Counted from the first letter of the stretch, positions 1 through 8,051 are shown. The stretch is DNA of 64,000 nt from Natribaculum luteum (GCF_023008545.1 NZ_CP095398.1:434001-498000), one strand, 5' to 3'. Made by a program: numbers and translations. The notes: a model not told the origin generated them from the sequence alone.

Positions 1-219
1 ACCATCAACACTGTGCTCATTTCCCATGTGTGTCCTTCTCGATCATTGTCCTCCCGAACACCAAATAAGTTTTGACGAAGACGTCGATTTGCCGACGATA
101 TTCTACTTCCAATGCCACATTCGGCAAACGTTATACTGAGCGGACGAGAACGAAGGGTAACGACGACCGAAAAATAAACGATGAAAACACATAGAACACG
201 AGAGCCGAAAGGAAGCGGT
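1..219. other. Upstream intergenic region
   Basis: No protein-coding gene of convincing quality is visible in this stretch. It is AT-richer than the genes that follow. An A/T-rich box near 170-179 could be the TATA element of the Lrp gene that starts at 220, which would give a short leader. A G-rich GGAAG motif at about 211-215, a few bases before the ATG, could serve as a ribosome binding site. I see no tRNA and no clear terminator. Confidence 0.4.
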
Positions 220-678
220 ATGGAACTCGACGAAGTGGACTGGAAGATCCTGAAGATCCTCCAGGCCGACGGACGAACGGCCCTGTCCGAGATCGCGCGC
301 CGACTCGACATGGGGTCGGCGACGATCCACGAACGAGCGAATCGACTGGAGTCTGAGGGGTACATCCGGGAGTACCGGGCCGTACTCGATCCGCAACTGC
401 TCGAGATCGACCAGGTGGCGTTCGTCCGCATCAGCACCGAACCGGGACGGTTCTCGGAGGTCGCCGAACGACTCGTCGAGGAACCGGACGTCCAGGAGAT
501 CCACGAAATCACCGGCGACGCCGACCTGCAGCTAAAGGTGCGAGTCAGCGAGCGCAGCGAGCTCACCGACCTGCTGCGGCGAATCGGCGCTTACGAGAGC
601 GTCCGCGAGACGTCGACCGACGTTGCGCTCCGGAATGTCAAGGAGGAACAGGCGCTCAACCTCAGTACCGACCGATGA
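220..678 (+). CDS. Lrp/AsnC-family transcriptional regulator
   Basis: This 152-residue protein has the usual Lrp/AsnC layout. An N-terminal winged helix-turn-helix (residues ~3-60, beginning MELDEVDWKILKILQADGR and including the recognition-helix stretch GSATIHERANRLE) is followed by a RAM/ligand-sensing domain (residues ~65-145, ending with the typical TDVALRNVKEE). I placed the start at the internal ATG because the family fold begins there and a GGAAG motif precedes it; an ATG at 181 would add 13 residues outside the fold. The stop overlaps the next ATG (ATGA at 675-678), so it is translationally coupled to the guanidino-enzyme homologue and probably controls this amino-acid catabolic cluster in response to an amino acid. 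The effector is unknown. Confidence 0.93.
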   Translation: MELDEVDWKILKILQADGRTALSEIARRLDMGSATIHERANRLESEGYIREYRAVLDPQLLEIDQVAFVRISTEPGRFSEVAERLVEEPDVQEIHEITGDADLQLKVRVSERSELTDLLRRIGAYESVRETSTDVALRNVKEEQALNLSTDR

Positions 679-1562
679 GCACGATATGGGACCTCTCACC
701 CTCGGTTCGCTCGGAAGTCGGTTGTCTGGAACGGGTACTCGTCCACGAGCCGGGCGCCGAGTTCAACACGGTCGTCGACCCCGATGCGTGGAACTGGGAC
801 GGCCTCCCGCGCCAGAAGAAAGTCGTCGAGGAACACGAAGCACTCGTCGACGAACTCGAGAGTCGCGGCGTTACGGTCCACTACCTCGGTGACGTCCCGG
901 AGCAGTTCGCGGAGTCACTTTTCGTGCGCGACGTCGCTTTCGCCGTCGAAGAGGGGATGTGCATCGGCAAGATGGTCGAGGAGACGCGACGCGGCGAGGA
1001 GCGTCACGTCACCGAACGCTGCGTCGAACTCGGCGCGCCGATCTACCACTCGGTGCATGGCCCCGGAAGCTTCGAGGTCGGGAACGTCGTCTGGGTGGCC
1101 GAAGGGACTATCGCGATCGGCCGCTCCCAGACGACCAACGCCGAGGGGATCCGACAGGTCCGGACGCTGCTCGAGACCTACGACATCGACGTCGTCGAGG
1201 TGCCGATTTTCGGCAGTACCAACAGCACGGGCCAGACGCACCTGGCGCTCGTCTTTTCGATGGTCACGCCGGAGCTCGCTCTCGTATACCCGGAAGCAGT
1301 CCCGGACGAGTTCCTCGAGCTACTCGCCGACCGTGGCATCGACGTTATTCCGGTACCGATGCGCGAACAGCGAAATCGGGCGACGAGCACGATCGTCGTC
1401 GAACCGGGCTCGGTTCTGCTCCCGGCGGGTAACCAGACCGTCCGATCGGCGCTCCGTGATCGCGGAATCGACGTGACGGAGCTATCGATCAGGGAGACGA
1501 AGAAGGCTGGCGGTGGGTTGAAGGGCCTCGTGTTACCGCTCGAGCGCGCCTCGCTCGAATGA
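675..1562 (+). CDS. Guanidino-modifying-enzyme (DDAH/arginine deiminase-like) homologue, likely catalytically altered
   Basis: The 295-residue protein has the pentein fold signatures of the amidinotransferase/DDAH/arginine deiminase superfamily: an FVRD segment with a following RRGEE (residues ~83-112), FEVGNVVWV where active members have an EGGDVL-like motif (residues 133-141), THLALVFSM at the catalytic-His region (His189), REQRNRATS (residues ~235-243), and a C-terminal GGGLKGLVLPL. In active relatives the last motif carries the nucleophilic Cys; here the aligned position is Gly284 (codon GGC, one base from TGC). The EGGD motif also reads EVGN. Family membership is secure, but normal arginine or dimethylarginine hydrolysis is doubtful. 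It overlaps the Lrp gene by 4 nt and precedes an aminotransferase and an FAD oxidase, suggesting a role in amino-acid or guanidino-compound use. Confidence 0.85.
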   Translation: MSTIWDLSPSVRSEVGCLERVLVHEPGAEFNTVVDPDAWNWDGLPRQKKVVEEHEALVDELESRGVTVHYLGDVPEQFAESLFVRDVAFAVEEGMCIGKMVEETRRGEERHVTERCVELGAPIYHSVHGPGSFEVGNVVWVAEGTIAIGRSQTTNAEGIRQVRTLLETYDIDVVEVPIFGSTNSTGQTHLALVFSMVTPELALVYPEAVPDEFLELLADRGIDVIPVPMREQRNRATSTIVVEPGSVLLPAGNQTVRSALRDRGIDVTELSIRETKKAGGGLKGLVLPLERASLE

Positions 1563-1622
1563 TATTTGTCAATATCCAAATTGAAGCAGACTAATTTCGG
1601 ATGGTTCTCTCCCACACCAAAG

Positions 1623-1630
1623 ATTTATTG
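1623..1630 (+). promoter_or_regulatory. TATA-like box for class III aminotransferase
   Basis: An A/T-rich box (core TTTATT) lies about 25-32 nt upstream of the ATG at 1655. That spacing is typical of leaderless haloarchaeal transcripts, and it supports 1655 rather than the in-frame ATG at 1601 as the start codon. Confidence 0.5.
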
Positions 1631-1654
1631 GCACCCCCTGCGTCGTTGTCGCCG

Positions 1655-3049
1655 ATGAGTCTTGGTGACGAGGAGCAAGAGTACGATCACGCCGAACTGC
1701 TGCGTCAGCGAACACCCGAGAGCGAACAACTACACGAGCGTGCGGCAGACGTGACGCCGCTGGGAGTCGAATCGAACGTCCGTGCGTTCGATCCGTACCC
1801 CTTCTACATCGACGAAGCGGAGGGGTCGCACGTATACGACGTCGACGACAACGAGTACCTCGACTTCCTGCTGGCACTCGGGCCGATCATCCTCGGACAC
1901 GGCCACCCCGACGTTCGCGAGGCGGCGAAAGCGCAAGTCGACACGTGCGACCTCACGGCGACGCCCCAGCCGGTCGCCATCGAGTTCATGGAGAAGATCG
2001 TCGACCTGACGCCGAGCATCGAGATGGTTCGCCTCGCCAACAGCGGAACCGAGGCGACGATGCACGCGCTCCGGGTCGCCCGCTCGTACACAGGCAAGGA
2101 CAAGATCGCCAAGCCCGAAGGCGGGTACGCGGGCGCACACGACTACGCCCTCCAGAGCGTCTACGCCAGCGAGGAGGCCCTCGGTCCCGCCGACCGACCG
2201 AACACGGTCTCGTACGGAACCGGAATCCCCGACGTCGTCAGCGACACCGTCGTCGCGTTCCCGTTCAACGACAAGGAGGCCACGGAAGAGATCCTGCGCG
2301 AGCACGCCGACGACCTCGCCGCGGTCATCATCGAGCCCGTAATGTTCTCGTGTGGCTGTCTCAAACCGCGCGACGGCTACCACGAGTTCCTCCGCGAACT
2401 GACCGAAGAACTCGACATCGTCCTCATCTGGGACGAGGTAATGACCGGCTTCCGACTGGGACTTGGAAGCGCCCAGGAACGGTTCGGCATCACGCCCGAC
2501 ATGACCACGTTCGCGAAGGTCGCCGGCGGCGGCTACCAGACCGGCGGCTTCGGTGGCAAAGCAGAGATCATGCGCGAGATCGAACCGCCAGAGAAAAAGG
2601 AAGACGAGAAGTGGCACTCTTCTGCGTTCCACGGCGGCACCTACAACGGCCACCCCGTCTCGGCCGCAGCGGGACTGAAGACGCTCGAGATACTCGAGGA
2701 GGAAAACGTCTACGAGCACATCGAACGTCTCGGCGATCGGCTCTTCACCGGCTTACAGGAGGTCGCCGACGACGTCGGCCTCCCGGTGAACGTCCAGCAC
2801 GTCGGATCGATGGGTCAGGTGTACATGACCGATGCAGACATCCACTACTACCGCGACAGCTGGAAGGCAAACGACGAACAGTTCGCCGACTGGTGGCTCG
2901 AGGCCGCCGGCCGCGGCGTACTGTTCGGCAACCCGATGCAGGGCGAGCGGTTCTTCACGACGTACACGCACACCGACGAGCAGATCGATCACGCACTCGA
3001 AGTCGCCGAAGAGGCGTTCCGCGCGGTCGACCACCCGTACGACGACTGA
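1655..3049 (+). CDS. Class III PLP-dependent aminotransferase (glutamate-1-semialdehyde aminomutase-like)
   Basis: This 464-residue fold-type I PLP enzyme is most like the glutamate-1-semialdehyde aminomutase branch. Visible signatures are LANSGTEATMHALRVAR (phosphate/substrate region), the IIEPVM strand, LIWDEVMTGFRLG containing the PLP-ring Asp, and the Schiff-base lysine in TTFAKVAGGG (Lys288). The cofactor would be PLP, and the reaction is transfer or migration of an amino group. It is unlikely to be the housekeeping HemL, because it sits in an Lrp/guanidino-enzyme/FAD-oxidase cluster and the loop HSSAFHGGTYNGHPV differs from canonical HemL. A beta- or omega-amino-acid aminotransferase is a reasonable alternative. 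It has its own TATA-like box, so it may be transcribed separately from the two genes before it. Confidence 0.9.
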   Translation: MSLGDEEQEYDHAELLRQRTPESEQLHERAADVTPLGVESNVRAFDPYPFYIDEAEGSHVYDVDDNEYLDFLLALGPIILGHGHPDVREAAKAQVDTCDLTATPQPVAIEFMEKIVDLTPSIEMVRLANSGTEATMHALRVARSYTGKDKIAKPEGGYAGAHDYALQSVYASEEALGPADRPNTVSYGTGIPDVVSDTVVAFPFNDKEATEEILREHADDLAAVIIEPVMFSCGCLKPRDGYHEFLRELTEELDIVLIWDEVMTGFRLGLGSAQERFGITPDMTTFAKVAGGGYQTGGFGGKAEIMREIEPPEKKEDEKWHSSAFHGGTYNGHPVSAAAGLKTLEILEEENVYEHIERLGDRLFTGLQEVADDVGLPVNVQHVGSMGQVYMTDADIHYYRDSWKANDEQFADWWLEAAGRGVLFGNPMQGERFFTTYTHTDEQIDHALEVAEEAFRAVDHPYDD

Positions 3050-3056
3050 TCGATCC

Positions 3057-3140
3057 ATGAACGCCAGTCAGGACTCCGCAGCGCGGACCGCCGACGTAGC
3101 CGGCGAAGTGCTCGAAGACGTCCTGCGGACGGAGGGGTGA
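3057..3140 (+). CDS. 27-residue micro-ORF coupled to FAD oxidase
   Basis: This tiny ORF starts 7 nt after the aminotransferase stop and ends in a TGA that overlaps the GTG start of the FAD enzyme (GTGA at 3137-3140). The peptide is acidic and helical-looking (MNASQDSAARTADV then AGEVLEDVLRTEG). Its start and stop both sit at operon junctions, which suggests it is translated, either as a small subunit or tether or simply as a coupling device. No homologue is recognised and it could be chance. Confidence 0.35.
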   Translation: MNASQDSAARTADVAGEVLEDVLRTEG

Positions 3141-4312
3141 CTACCGTGAGCGACGGCGACCAGTGCGACGTCGCGATTGTGGGCGGTGGCGTCATCGGCT
3201 GTGCGGCCGCTCGAGCGCTCACGCCCGCCTACGACGTAACGCTGTTCGAGCGAGACGCGCTCGCCAGCGGTGCGACCGCCCGCGCCGCGGGGGAGATCAC
3301 GATGACGCCGTCGTACACCGACGTTCCCAGTATCGCCGAGCACGCGATGGCCTTCTTCCGGGAGTACGACGGCACCACCAGCTTCGAATTCACCGAACTC
3401 GACAGCCTCGAGCTCGTTCCGCCGTCCGTCAAGGAGACGGCCCGGCGACGCGTCGACCGCCTCTCCTCGGAGGGGTTCGACGTGTCGTTTCTCGAACCCG
3501 ACGACGTCGAACGCCAGTACCCCCGGTTCGACCTCGAGTCGTACGCCGGGGCGGTCCGCCACGTCGACACAGGCTTTCTCGATCCGTACACGCTGGCGAC
3601 GTCCCTCGCAGCGGACGCCGAGGCGGACGGCGCGCGACTGCAAACGAGAACGCCGGTCGACGACCTCGTCGTCGAAGACGGGCAGGTCGTGGGCGTCGAA
3701 ACCGCGACCGGGACCGTCTACGCTGACCACGTCGTGGTGGCCGCGGGCTGGCACACGCCGACGCTCCTCGGTGACCATCTCGAGCTTCCGGTCCGGCCGT
3801 ATCGAACGCAGGTCGTCGTCCTCGAGCCCGACGAACCGATGGCGGAGTCGTTCCCCATGGGGTGGATTCCCGGCGAACACATCTACTTCCGACCGGAGTC
3901 GAACGGCGACCTGCTGGTCGGCGGCTGGTCGTTCGCCGAGGACGACCCCGTGGGAGCGAGTACGGACGCCGACGGTGAGTTCGTCGAACACGTCGCCGAC
4001 CTCGTTCCGTCGTTCCTGCGAACGTTCGACGAGGCTGGCCTCAGCGGGGACTGGGCGGGGATCGACGCCGCGACGCCCGATACGAAACCAATCGTCGACG
4101 CGCCGGCCAACGCCCCCGACGGACTCGTCGTCGCGACGGGGTTCCATGGCCGTGGCGTGATGACCGCGCCCGTCGCCGCGGCGCTCGTGCGCGCGCTGAT
4201 AACCGGCGAAGACGCGCCGTTCCCGACCAGGCCGTTCGAACTCGATCGATTCGACGACCGCTCGCGCGACTTCGAGTTCGTCAGCATCAGCGACGGGTCG
4301 GATTCCCATTGA
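3137..4312 (+). CDS. FAD-dependent oxidoreductase, D-amino-acid/sarcosine oxidase (DAO) family
   Basis: The 391-residue flavoprotein opens with a Rossmann dinucleotide-binding motif (VAIVGGGVIGCAAARAL, residues ~11-27) followed by the acidic residue that binds the ribose (LFERD). It has the second FAD contact ATGTVYADHVVVAAGWHTP and the C-terminal ATGFHGRGVMTAPVAA typical of DAO-fold oxidases and dehydrogenases. It should oxidise the C-N bond of an amino acid or secondary amine. Its place after a class III aminotransferase and a guanidino-enzyme homologue suggests consecutive steps on one amine substrate. The start is the GTG overlapping the micro-ORF stop; a second GTG at 3146 is also possible. 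Substrate unknown. Confidence 0.88.
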   Translation: MTTVSDGDQCDVAIVGGGVIGCAAARALTPAYDVTLFERDALASGATARAAGEITMTPSYTDVPSIAEHAMAFFREYDGTTSFEFTELDSLELVPPSVKETARRRVDRLSSEGFDVSFLEPDDVERQYPRFDLESYAGAVRHVDTGFLDPYTLATSLAADAEADGARLQTRTPVDDLVVEDGQVVGVETATGTVYADHVVVAAGWHTPTLLGDHLELPVRPYRTQVVVLEPDEPMAESFPMGWIPGEHIYFRPESNGDLLVGGWSFAEDDPVGASTDADGEFVEHVADLVPSFLRTFDEAGLSGDWAGIDAATPDTKPIVDAPANAPDGLVVATGFHGRGVMTAPVAAALVRALITGEDAPFPTRPFELDRFDDRSRDFEFVSISDGSDSH

Positions 4313-4463
4313 CGACGGGCTGTCGTCTCGAGTCGTCGCTCCCTTCGACGGCCCGGTCGAGGTAAGGAGGGACGCTGTAGGGATCATCGACGCCTTCTCG
4401 AGAAGGGCTGGCGTGCCGGCGACGACCGCCGGTGGCACGCGCTTGGACTGCGCACGAAACCGA

Positions 4464-5174
4464 TCAGAGCGACGCGACGATCAGTTCGGAGAGCGACCCG
4501 ACCACCTGCTCCCACGCCGAGAACCCGATGGACATCGCCAGCACCGTATCCAGCCCGAAGAAGGCAAACAGGATTGCCCCGAGGTAGTGGGCCTTCCGCA
4601 CGTTGAAGCGGTGGGAGAACCGGTGGAAAAAGTAGGCGTTCGCCACGCTCACGGGGATGATCGCGAGCATCTCGCCCAGCCAGATCGCCGGTGTCGCACC
4701 GTATTCGACTGCGAGCCCGATGGTAACGAGCTGAGTCTTGTCGCCGAACTCGCCGGCAGCCATCATGGTGAAGATCGTGAGAAACTGCCCGACCGGGCCG
4801 CGAATAGTACGTCCAAGGAGTTCGAATTCCGCGTCGATTCCCGCCGCTCTCGTGCCGACGACACCGCCGTCCGTCTCCGCTCCGGTCGCCCCCTCAGCGC
4901 CGGGCGCAGAGCGGACGAGCAACACTGCAAAGAGCAAGAACAACCCAGCAGTAATCGCGTCGAGAGCGACTCCCGGGAGCGCCTGCTGAATCGCCTGTCC
5001 AAACAGGATCTCCAGAGCCGTCCAGCCTGCGAAGGCAGCCCCGGCTGCTCCGACGACCAGCAGTGGCCGGTATCGCGTCGAGAGCCCCGCGATGATGAAC
5101 TGGACTTTCTCACCCGGGAGAACGGCGAGCTGTGCGACCGCCGCGATGACGACGATCTCTGCGAACCCGGTCAT
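4464..5174 (-). CDS. TMEM165/GDT1 (UPF0016) family cation exporter
   Basis: This 236-residue membrane protein has two homologous halves of about three helices each. The second half carries the family motif E-x-G-D-K-T (GEFGDKTQ) in its first helix. The first half carries the degenerate LPGEKVQ, which I recall as common in haloarchaeal members. GDT1/UPF0016 proteins are Mn2+/Ca2+:H+ exchangers, so a manganese-efflux role is likely. The start at 5174 overlaps the stop of an 83-codon ORF upstream (ATGA), and both lie behind a single leaderless promoter with a perfect palindrome, consistent with metal-responsive control. The central loop between the halves is acidic and poorly conserved. Confidence 0.85.
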   Translation of the reverse strand: MTGFAEIVVIAAVAQLAVLPGEKVQFIIAGLSTRYRPLLVVGAAGAAFAGWTALEILFGQAIQQALPGVALDAITAGLFLLFAVLLVRSAPGAEGATGAETDGGVVGTRAAGIDAEFELLGRTIRGPVGQFLTIFTMMAAGEFGDKTQLVTIGLAVEYGATPAIWLGEMLAIIPVSVANAYFFHRFSHRFNVRKAHYLGAILFAFFGLDTVLAMSIGFSAWEQVVGSLSELIVASL

Positions 5175-5422
5175 CGATCTCCCTCCAGCGCACCGGCGCT
5201 GCGCGTTCCGGTCGGGCCGGCCGATCGTCGGTCGATCGACGCTGCACCCCACTCGAGGCGAGGCCGCTCGCGGCCGTCGCTACTGCCGAGCGGACGAGTC
5301 TCTGGCGGTGCCGTCTCGTCGAACCGCTCGGCGACGTCGTCCGTGGCGATGGGCAGGCGACCAGCCATCTCGAGTCTCCCACCCCTCTTCAGGGAGGCCT
5401 CCGGCACGTCGCTCAGTATCAT
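5171..5422 (-). CDS. Leaderless 83-residue protein upstream of GDT1 exporter
   Basis: I recognise no family. The ORF is worth annotating for three reasons. Its ATG lies about 28 nt from a strong TATA box on the minus strand (5449-5458). A perfect palindrome sits between the box and the ATG. Its stop overlaps the GDT1 start codon (ATGA at 5171-5174). The protein is charged (Arg- and Glu-rich) and has no membrane segment. It could be a small metal-binding partner or simply a translated leader that sets GDT1 synthesis. The second half looks low-complexity, so functional constraint is uncertain. Confidence 0.45.
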   Translation of the reverse strand: MILSDVPEASLKRGGRLEMAGRLPIATDDVAERFDETAPPETRPLGSSDGRERPRLEWGAASIDRRSAGPTGTRSAGALEGDR

Positions 5423-5433
5423 CTCGTGGTTGT

Positions 5434-5458
5434 TTAGACGCGTCTAATTTTTATATTT
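5434..5458 (-). promoter_or_regulatory. TATA box plus perfect 14-bp palindromic operator for GDT1 operon
   Basis: The sequence TTAGACGCGTCTAA at 5434-5447 is a perfect palindrome. It lies immediately downstream of an A/T-rich box (ATATAAAAA on the minus strand, 5449-5458) and 12 nt before the leaderless start at 5422. A repressor bound here would cover the transcription start. The TTAG...CTAA ends resemble DtxR/MntR/SirR-type half-sites known from haloarchaea, which fits a manganese exporter, although the central bases differ from the usual form. The regulator itself is not in this window. Confidence 0.55.
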
Positions 5459-5708
5459 GTCGCATACGCTCTGCTGCTCCATCGATCGGCGGGTGTTCGG
5501 CGAACGGCGTCGCGATCCAGGATCGACGGCCGATCGTCGATAGTCAGCGGCCTCGAGGTGCGAAGAGACGTCGGCGATCGCCGGAGAACCTCGTTCCGCG
5601 GGCTCACGGACTCTCGACGCGTCGAACCACCTGGGCCTGAAACGTTCAACGGTCTATAAATGTACCCTGACCGATAGATTTGTAATTCCAGGTCCAAGAT
5701 ATCGACAT

Positions 5709-7040
5709 ATGGTCCCCGACATCACGCTGACTCGTCGCAGCCTCCTCGTCGGTTCCGGAATTGCCACAGGAGGTCTTCTTGGAACCGGCTTCGTTGCGCC
5801 GACGTGGCTCCCGGACCCGGTGACGGACGCGCTCTTGCCCGTCTACCCAGAACCGCCCAGCCACGTCTGGCGGCCGAAGGTTTCCGACGACCACGCCGAC
5901 GAGGCAGTTACGCACCTCGAGGAGGCAGTCGAACAGGCGACGACCCTCCAAAAACGAGTCGACGTAGACGCGCTCTCCGACGACGTCGCACACCACCTCG
6001 ACACCCGTGATCCATCCGGCGGCTGGCTGGAGTCGGCAAAATCCGAATCCGACCCCTGGGAGCGCCTGTCTGCCGCAACGTACGGGATGCAGTTCGCTGG
6101 CGAAGTCGTCGGCTACGCGACGGTCGCGCTGGACGAGGAGGATGCGGAGGCACTCGTCGAACGCGGCGACCGACTGCGGACGGCGGCCGACGACGTGCTC
6201 GACTCGCTCGGCGACTACCCCGTCTCGAACGCGAGTCGCGACCTCGCGTATCTCTATTTCGTCGAACGGGAGCTTTCGCTCGCACGACTCGACTCGCACC
6301 GTTCGGGTATGTACATGGGCGACACTGCAAGTGCCGACGAGTACTCAGAGCACGACGTCGCGAGCACGTGGGCGTCGCATCTACAGGCCGAACAGCGACT
6401 CCGGAACGCTCGCTACTACAGGGGGCTGTATCGCGAGCACCTCGGCGACGACACCCGTCCGTATGCGGACGTGCTGAACGACGCACTGACGGCGCTCACA
6501 GCCGCTGTCGACGAGTTCCCGACACGCAACGAGATGCGAGAGACGGTCAGCGAAGAACTCGAGCTCACCCAGGACTCGCCGTACGGGGCTGCTCGGTGGG
6601 AACTCGTAACACTCTGCTACGACAACGACTTTCGATTCGGATTCGACGAGGACGGGTATCGCCCGGAACACACCGTCCAGCACGTCGTCGACGTCGGACG
6701 GGCACTTCTCGCACGTCGAGCACACGAGTTCGCCCTCTCAGAACTCGACGTCTCGCCAGACGACACCGGCTACGACTCCGGGCGAACGTTCCGCGAGAAG
6801 CGACGCGCAGTCCAGACGTTTCGCTCGACTCGAGAGCAGCACGACTCGCCGTTCGCCGGCATCCTCGCACAGGAAGCAGCCGACCGGATCCGGGCAGGAG
6901 ACATCGGTGTCGGCGGCGACCGGGACGAGAGACCAGCGTGGCAAGACCGTGTGGAGGCGACGACGTACTACCTCGTCGGCACTGGACAGCTGCGCGAACT
7001 CGGTGACGTGCTCGGCAGGATACTCGACGACACGTACTGA
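5709..7040 (+). CDS. Tat-exported hypothetical protein
   Basis: The 443-residue protein begins with a twin-arginine-type signal (TRRSLLVGSGIATGG, residues ~8-22, followed by a hydrophobic stretch ending near GFVAPTW). It should therefore be exported folded. The mature part is largely alpha-helical, acidic and rich in heptad-like Leu/Ala/Asp segments, with no catalytic motif I can name. A TATA-like TATAAAT at about 5654-5660 would give a leader of roughly 27 nt. It is transcribed away from the GDT1 operon and the following genes give no functional clue. Confidence 0.75.
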   Translation: MVPDITLTRRSLLVGSGIATGGLLGTGFVAPTWLPDPVTDALLPVYPEPPSHVWRPKVSDDHADEAVTHLEEAVEQATTLQKRVDVDALSDDVAHHLDTRDPSGGWLESAKSESDPWERLSAATYGMQFAGEVVGYATVALDEEDAEALVERGDRLRTAADDVLDSLGDYPVSNASRDLAYLYFVERELSLARLDSHRSGMYMGDTASADEYSEHDVASTWASHLQAEQRLRNARYYRGLYREHLGDDTRPYADVLNDALTALTAAVDEFPTRNEMRETVSEELELTQDSPYGAARWELVTLCYDNDFRFGFDEDGYRPEHTVQHVVDVGRALLARRAHEFALSELDVSPDDTGYDSGRTFREKRRAVQTFRSTREQHDSPFAGILAQEAADRIRAGDIGVGGDRDERPAWQDRVEATTYYLVGTGQLRELGDVLGRILDDTY

Positions 7041-7115
7041 CTGCTCGAGTCGACGGCTGCACCGAACCTGTGATTGTCCGGGCGACTATTTATCCGAGAT
7101 TGGCGTACGGACGAT

Positions 7116-7391
7116 ATGGCAACGATCCACTTTAGAGACGACACGGAACCCGAGGAATACGAACGCATCTTCGTCGCGGAGAACGGGTGGGTCGCAGTAT
7201 CGGGCGACGAGACCCCACCTGTGATGTATCCGCCGGATCGGATCGAGAAACTCGAGGGAAGCGAGGACATCTTCTACGACACCGTCGTCCTCACCGACGA
7301 ATTCGGGACGAAGCGACGGGACGAACAGGGACGCGTCGTCCAGGTCCCCGAACTGGTCTCGCGGATGGTGTACGAACTCGAGATCGACTAG
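7116..7391 (+). CDS. Small conserved-looking acidic protein (91 aa)
   Basis: No function is assignable. The protein is 91 residues, acidic and predicted beta-rich (segments such as YERIFVAENGWVAV and DTVVLTDEFGTKRRD). It has no signal peptide or Cys. The start was chosen because CTATTTATCC at 7085-7094 lies about 25-30 nt upstream, the standard leaderless promoter geometry. An ATG at 7074 would lie upstream of that promoter. Confidence 0.7.
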   Translation: MATIHFRDDTEPEEYERIFVAENGWVAVSGDETPPVMYPPDRIEKLEGSEDIFYDTVVLTDEFGTKRRDEQGRVVQVPELVSRMVYELEID

Positions 7392-7477
7392 CCTCGATGT
7401 CCGAACTCGTTTCGTACTCGGTTCCTGGGCGACCTGTCGGTGAAGAACCGCCGTCTCTCGACTGGCAACCGCACGTT

Positions 7478-7927
7478 CTAGGACTCGGCCTGGACTTCCT
7501 TTCGGCCTGTTAGCGTCTCGGGAGCGAGACAAAAGTCGTGGAACGTGACCTCGTCTCGAGGCTGCTCGAAGATGTCAACTCTCGGCATCTGGATCGCCCA
7601 CATTCCCTGGATGGCGCTGGATTCGTACGGCATCTCCTCCAGATCGTCAAGGCGTCCCGTAGCGACGATGCTTCGCCACCCCTCGTCGGTCTCGTCGTAC
7701 GTCACGAAAGTGACTTTCGTGTCGACGAGATCCGTTTTCCTGCTGTCTGGAGGTACCGAGAGTCGGAAGTAGAAGATCGTATCACCTGCGTTGTACCCGT
7801 ACGACACCGGAATCGAGGCTGGAGAGTCCTCGGCGTTCGTCGAGAACGACAGTACACCCGTCCCGCCGTGTCCCAGAAACTCGTCGATCTCGTCGTCTGT
7901 CATCTGGAGCCAGCGTAACCCTGGCAT
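7478..7927 (-). CDS. Pyridoxamine 5'-phosphate oxidase-like flavin-binding protein
   Basis: The 149-residue protein matches the split-barrel FMN-binding fold. The order is an N-terminal helix (QMTDDEIDEFLG), a GVLSFSTNAEDSPASIPVSYGY strand-turn-strand, then DTIFYFRLS, a KVTFVTYDE strand and a GRLDDLEEMP segment. These proteins bind FMN, heme or F420; the biological substrate cannot be read from sequence. I chose 7927 because a GGTATTTTC box lies about 25 nt upstream on the minus strand. A start at 7903 (MTDDE) would also keep the fold intact. It is convergent with the small acidic protein gene. Confidence 0.82.
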   Translation of the reverse strand: MPGLRWLQMTDDEIDEFLGHGGTGVLSFSTNAEDSPASIPVSYGYNAGDTIFYFRLSVPPDSRKTDLVDTKVTFVTYDETDEGWRSIVATGRLDDLEEMPYESSAIQGMWAIQMPRVDIFEQPRDEVTFHDFCLAPETLTGRKEVQAES

Positions 7928-8051
7928 ACCACGTGCCACGACGCGAGAACAGAAAATACCCCGCCCACACGGAGTTCCGTGTCTCGAGGTGGCCTCGGCC
8001 GGAGTCGCCAGCACGGCTCATTCTCGAGAGAATCGGAGCCGTCTGTGGGGC

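Noticed and set aside
1655-3049. Housekeeping HemL (glutamate-1-semialdehyde aminomutase)
   Set aside because: The sequence resembles HemL at the PLP lysine, but the Lrp/guanidino-enzyme/FAD-oxidase context and the divergent substrate loop argue for a catabolic aminotransferase.
3068-4438. 456-codon minus-strand frame opposite the FAD oxidase
   Set aside because: It is an antisense shadow; the + strand frame has the FAD-binding motif and the operon overlap.
4413-5447. 344-codon + strand frame opposite the GDT1 exporter
   Set aside because: It has random charged composition and is antisense to a gene with helices and the GDKT motif.
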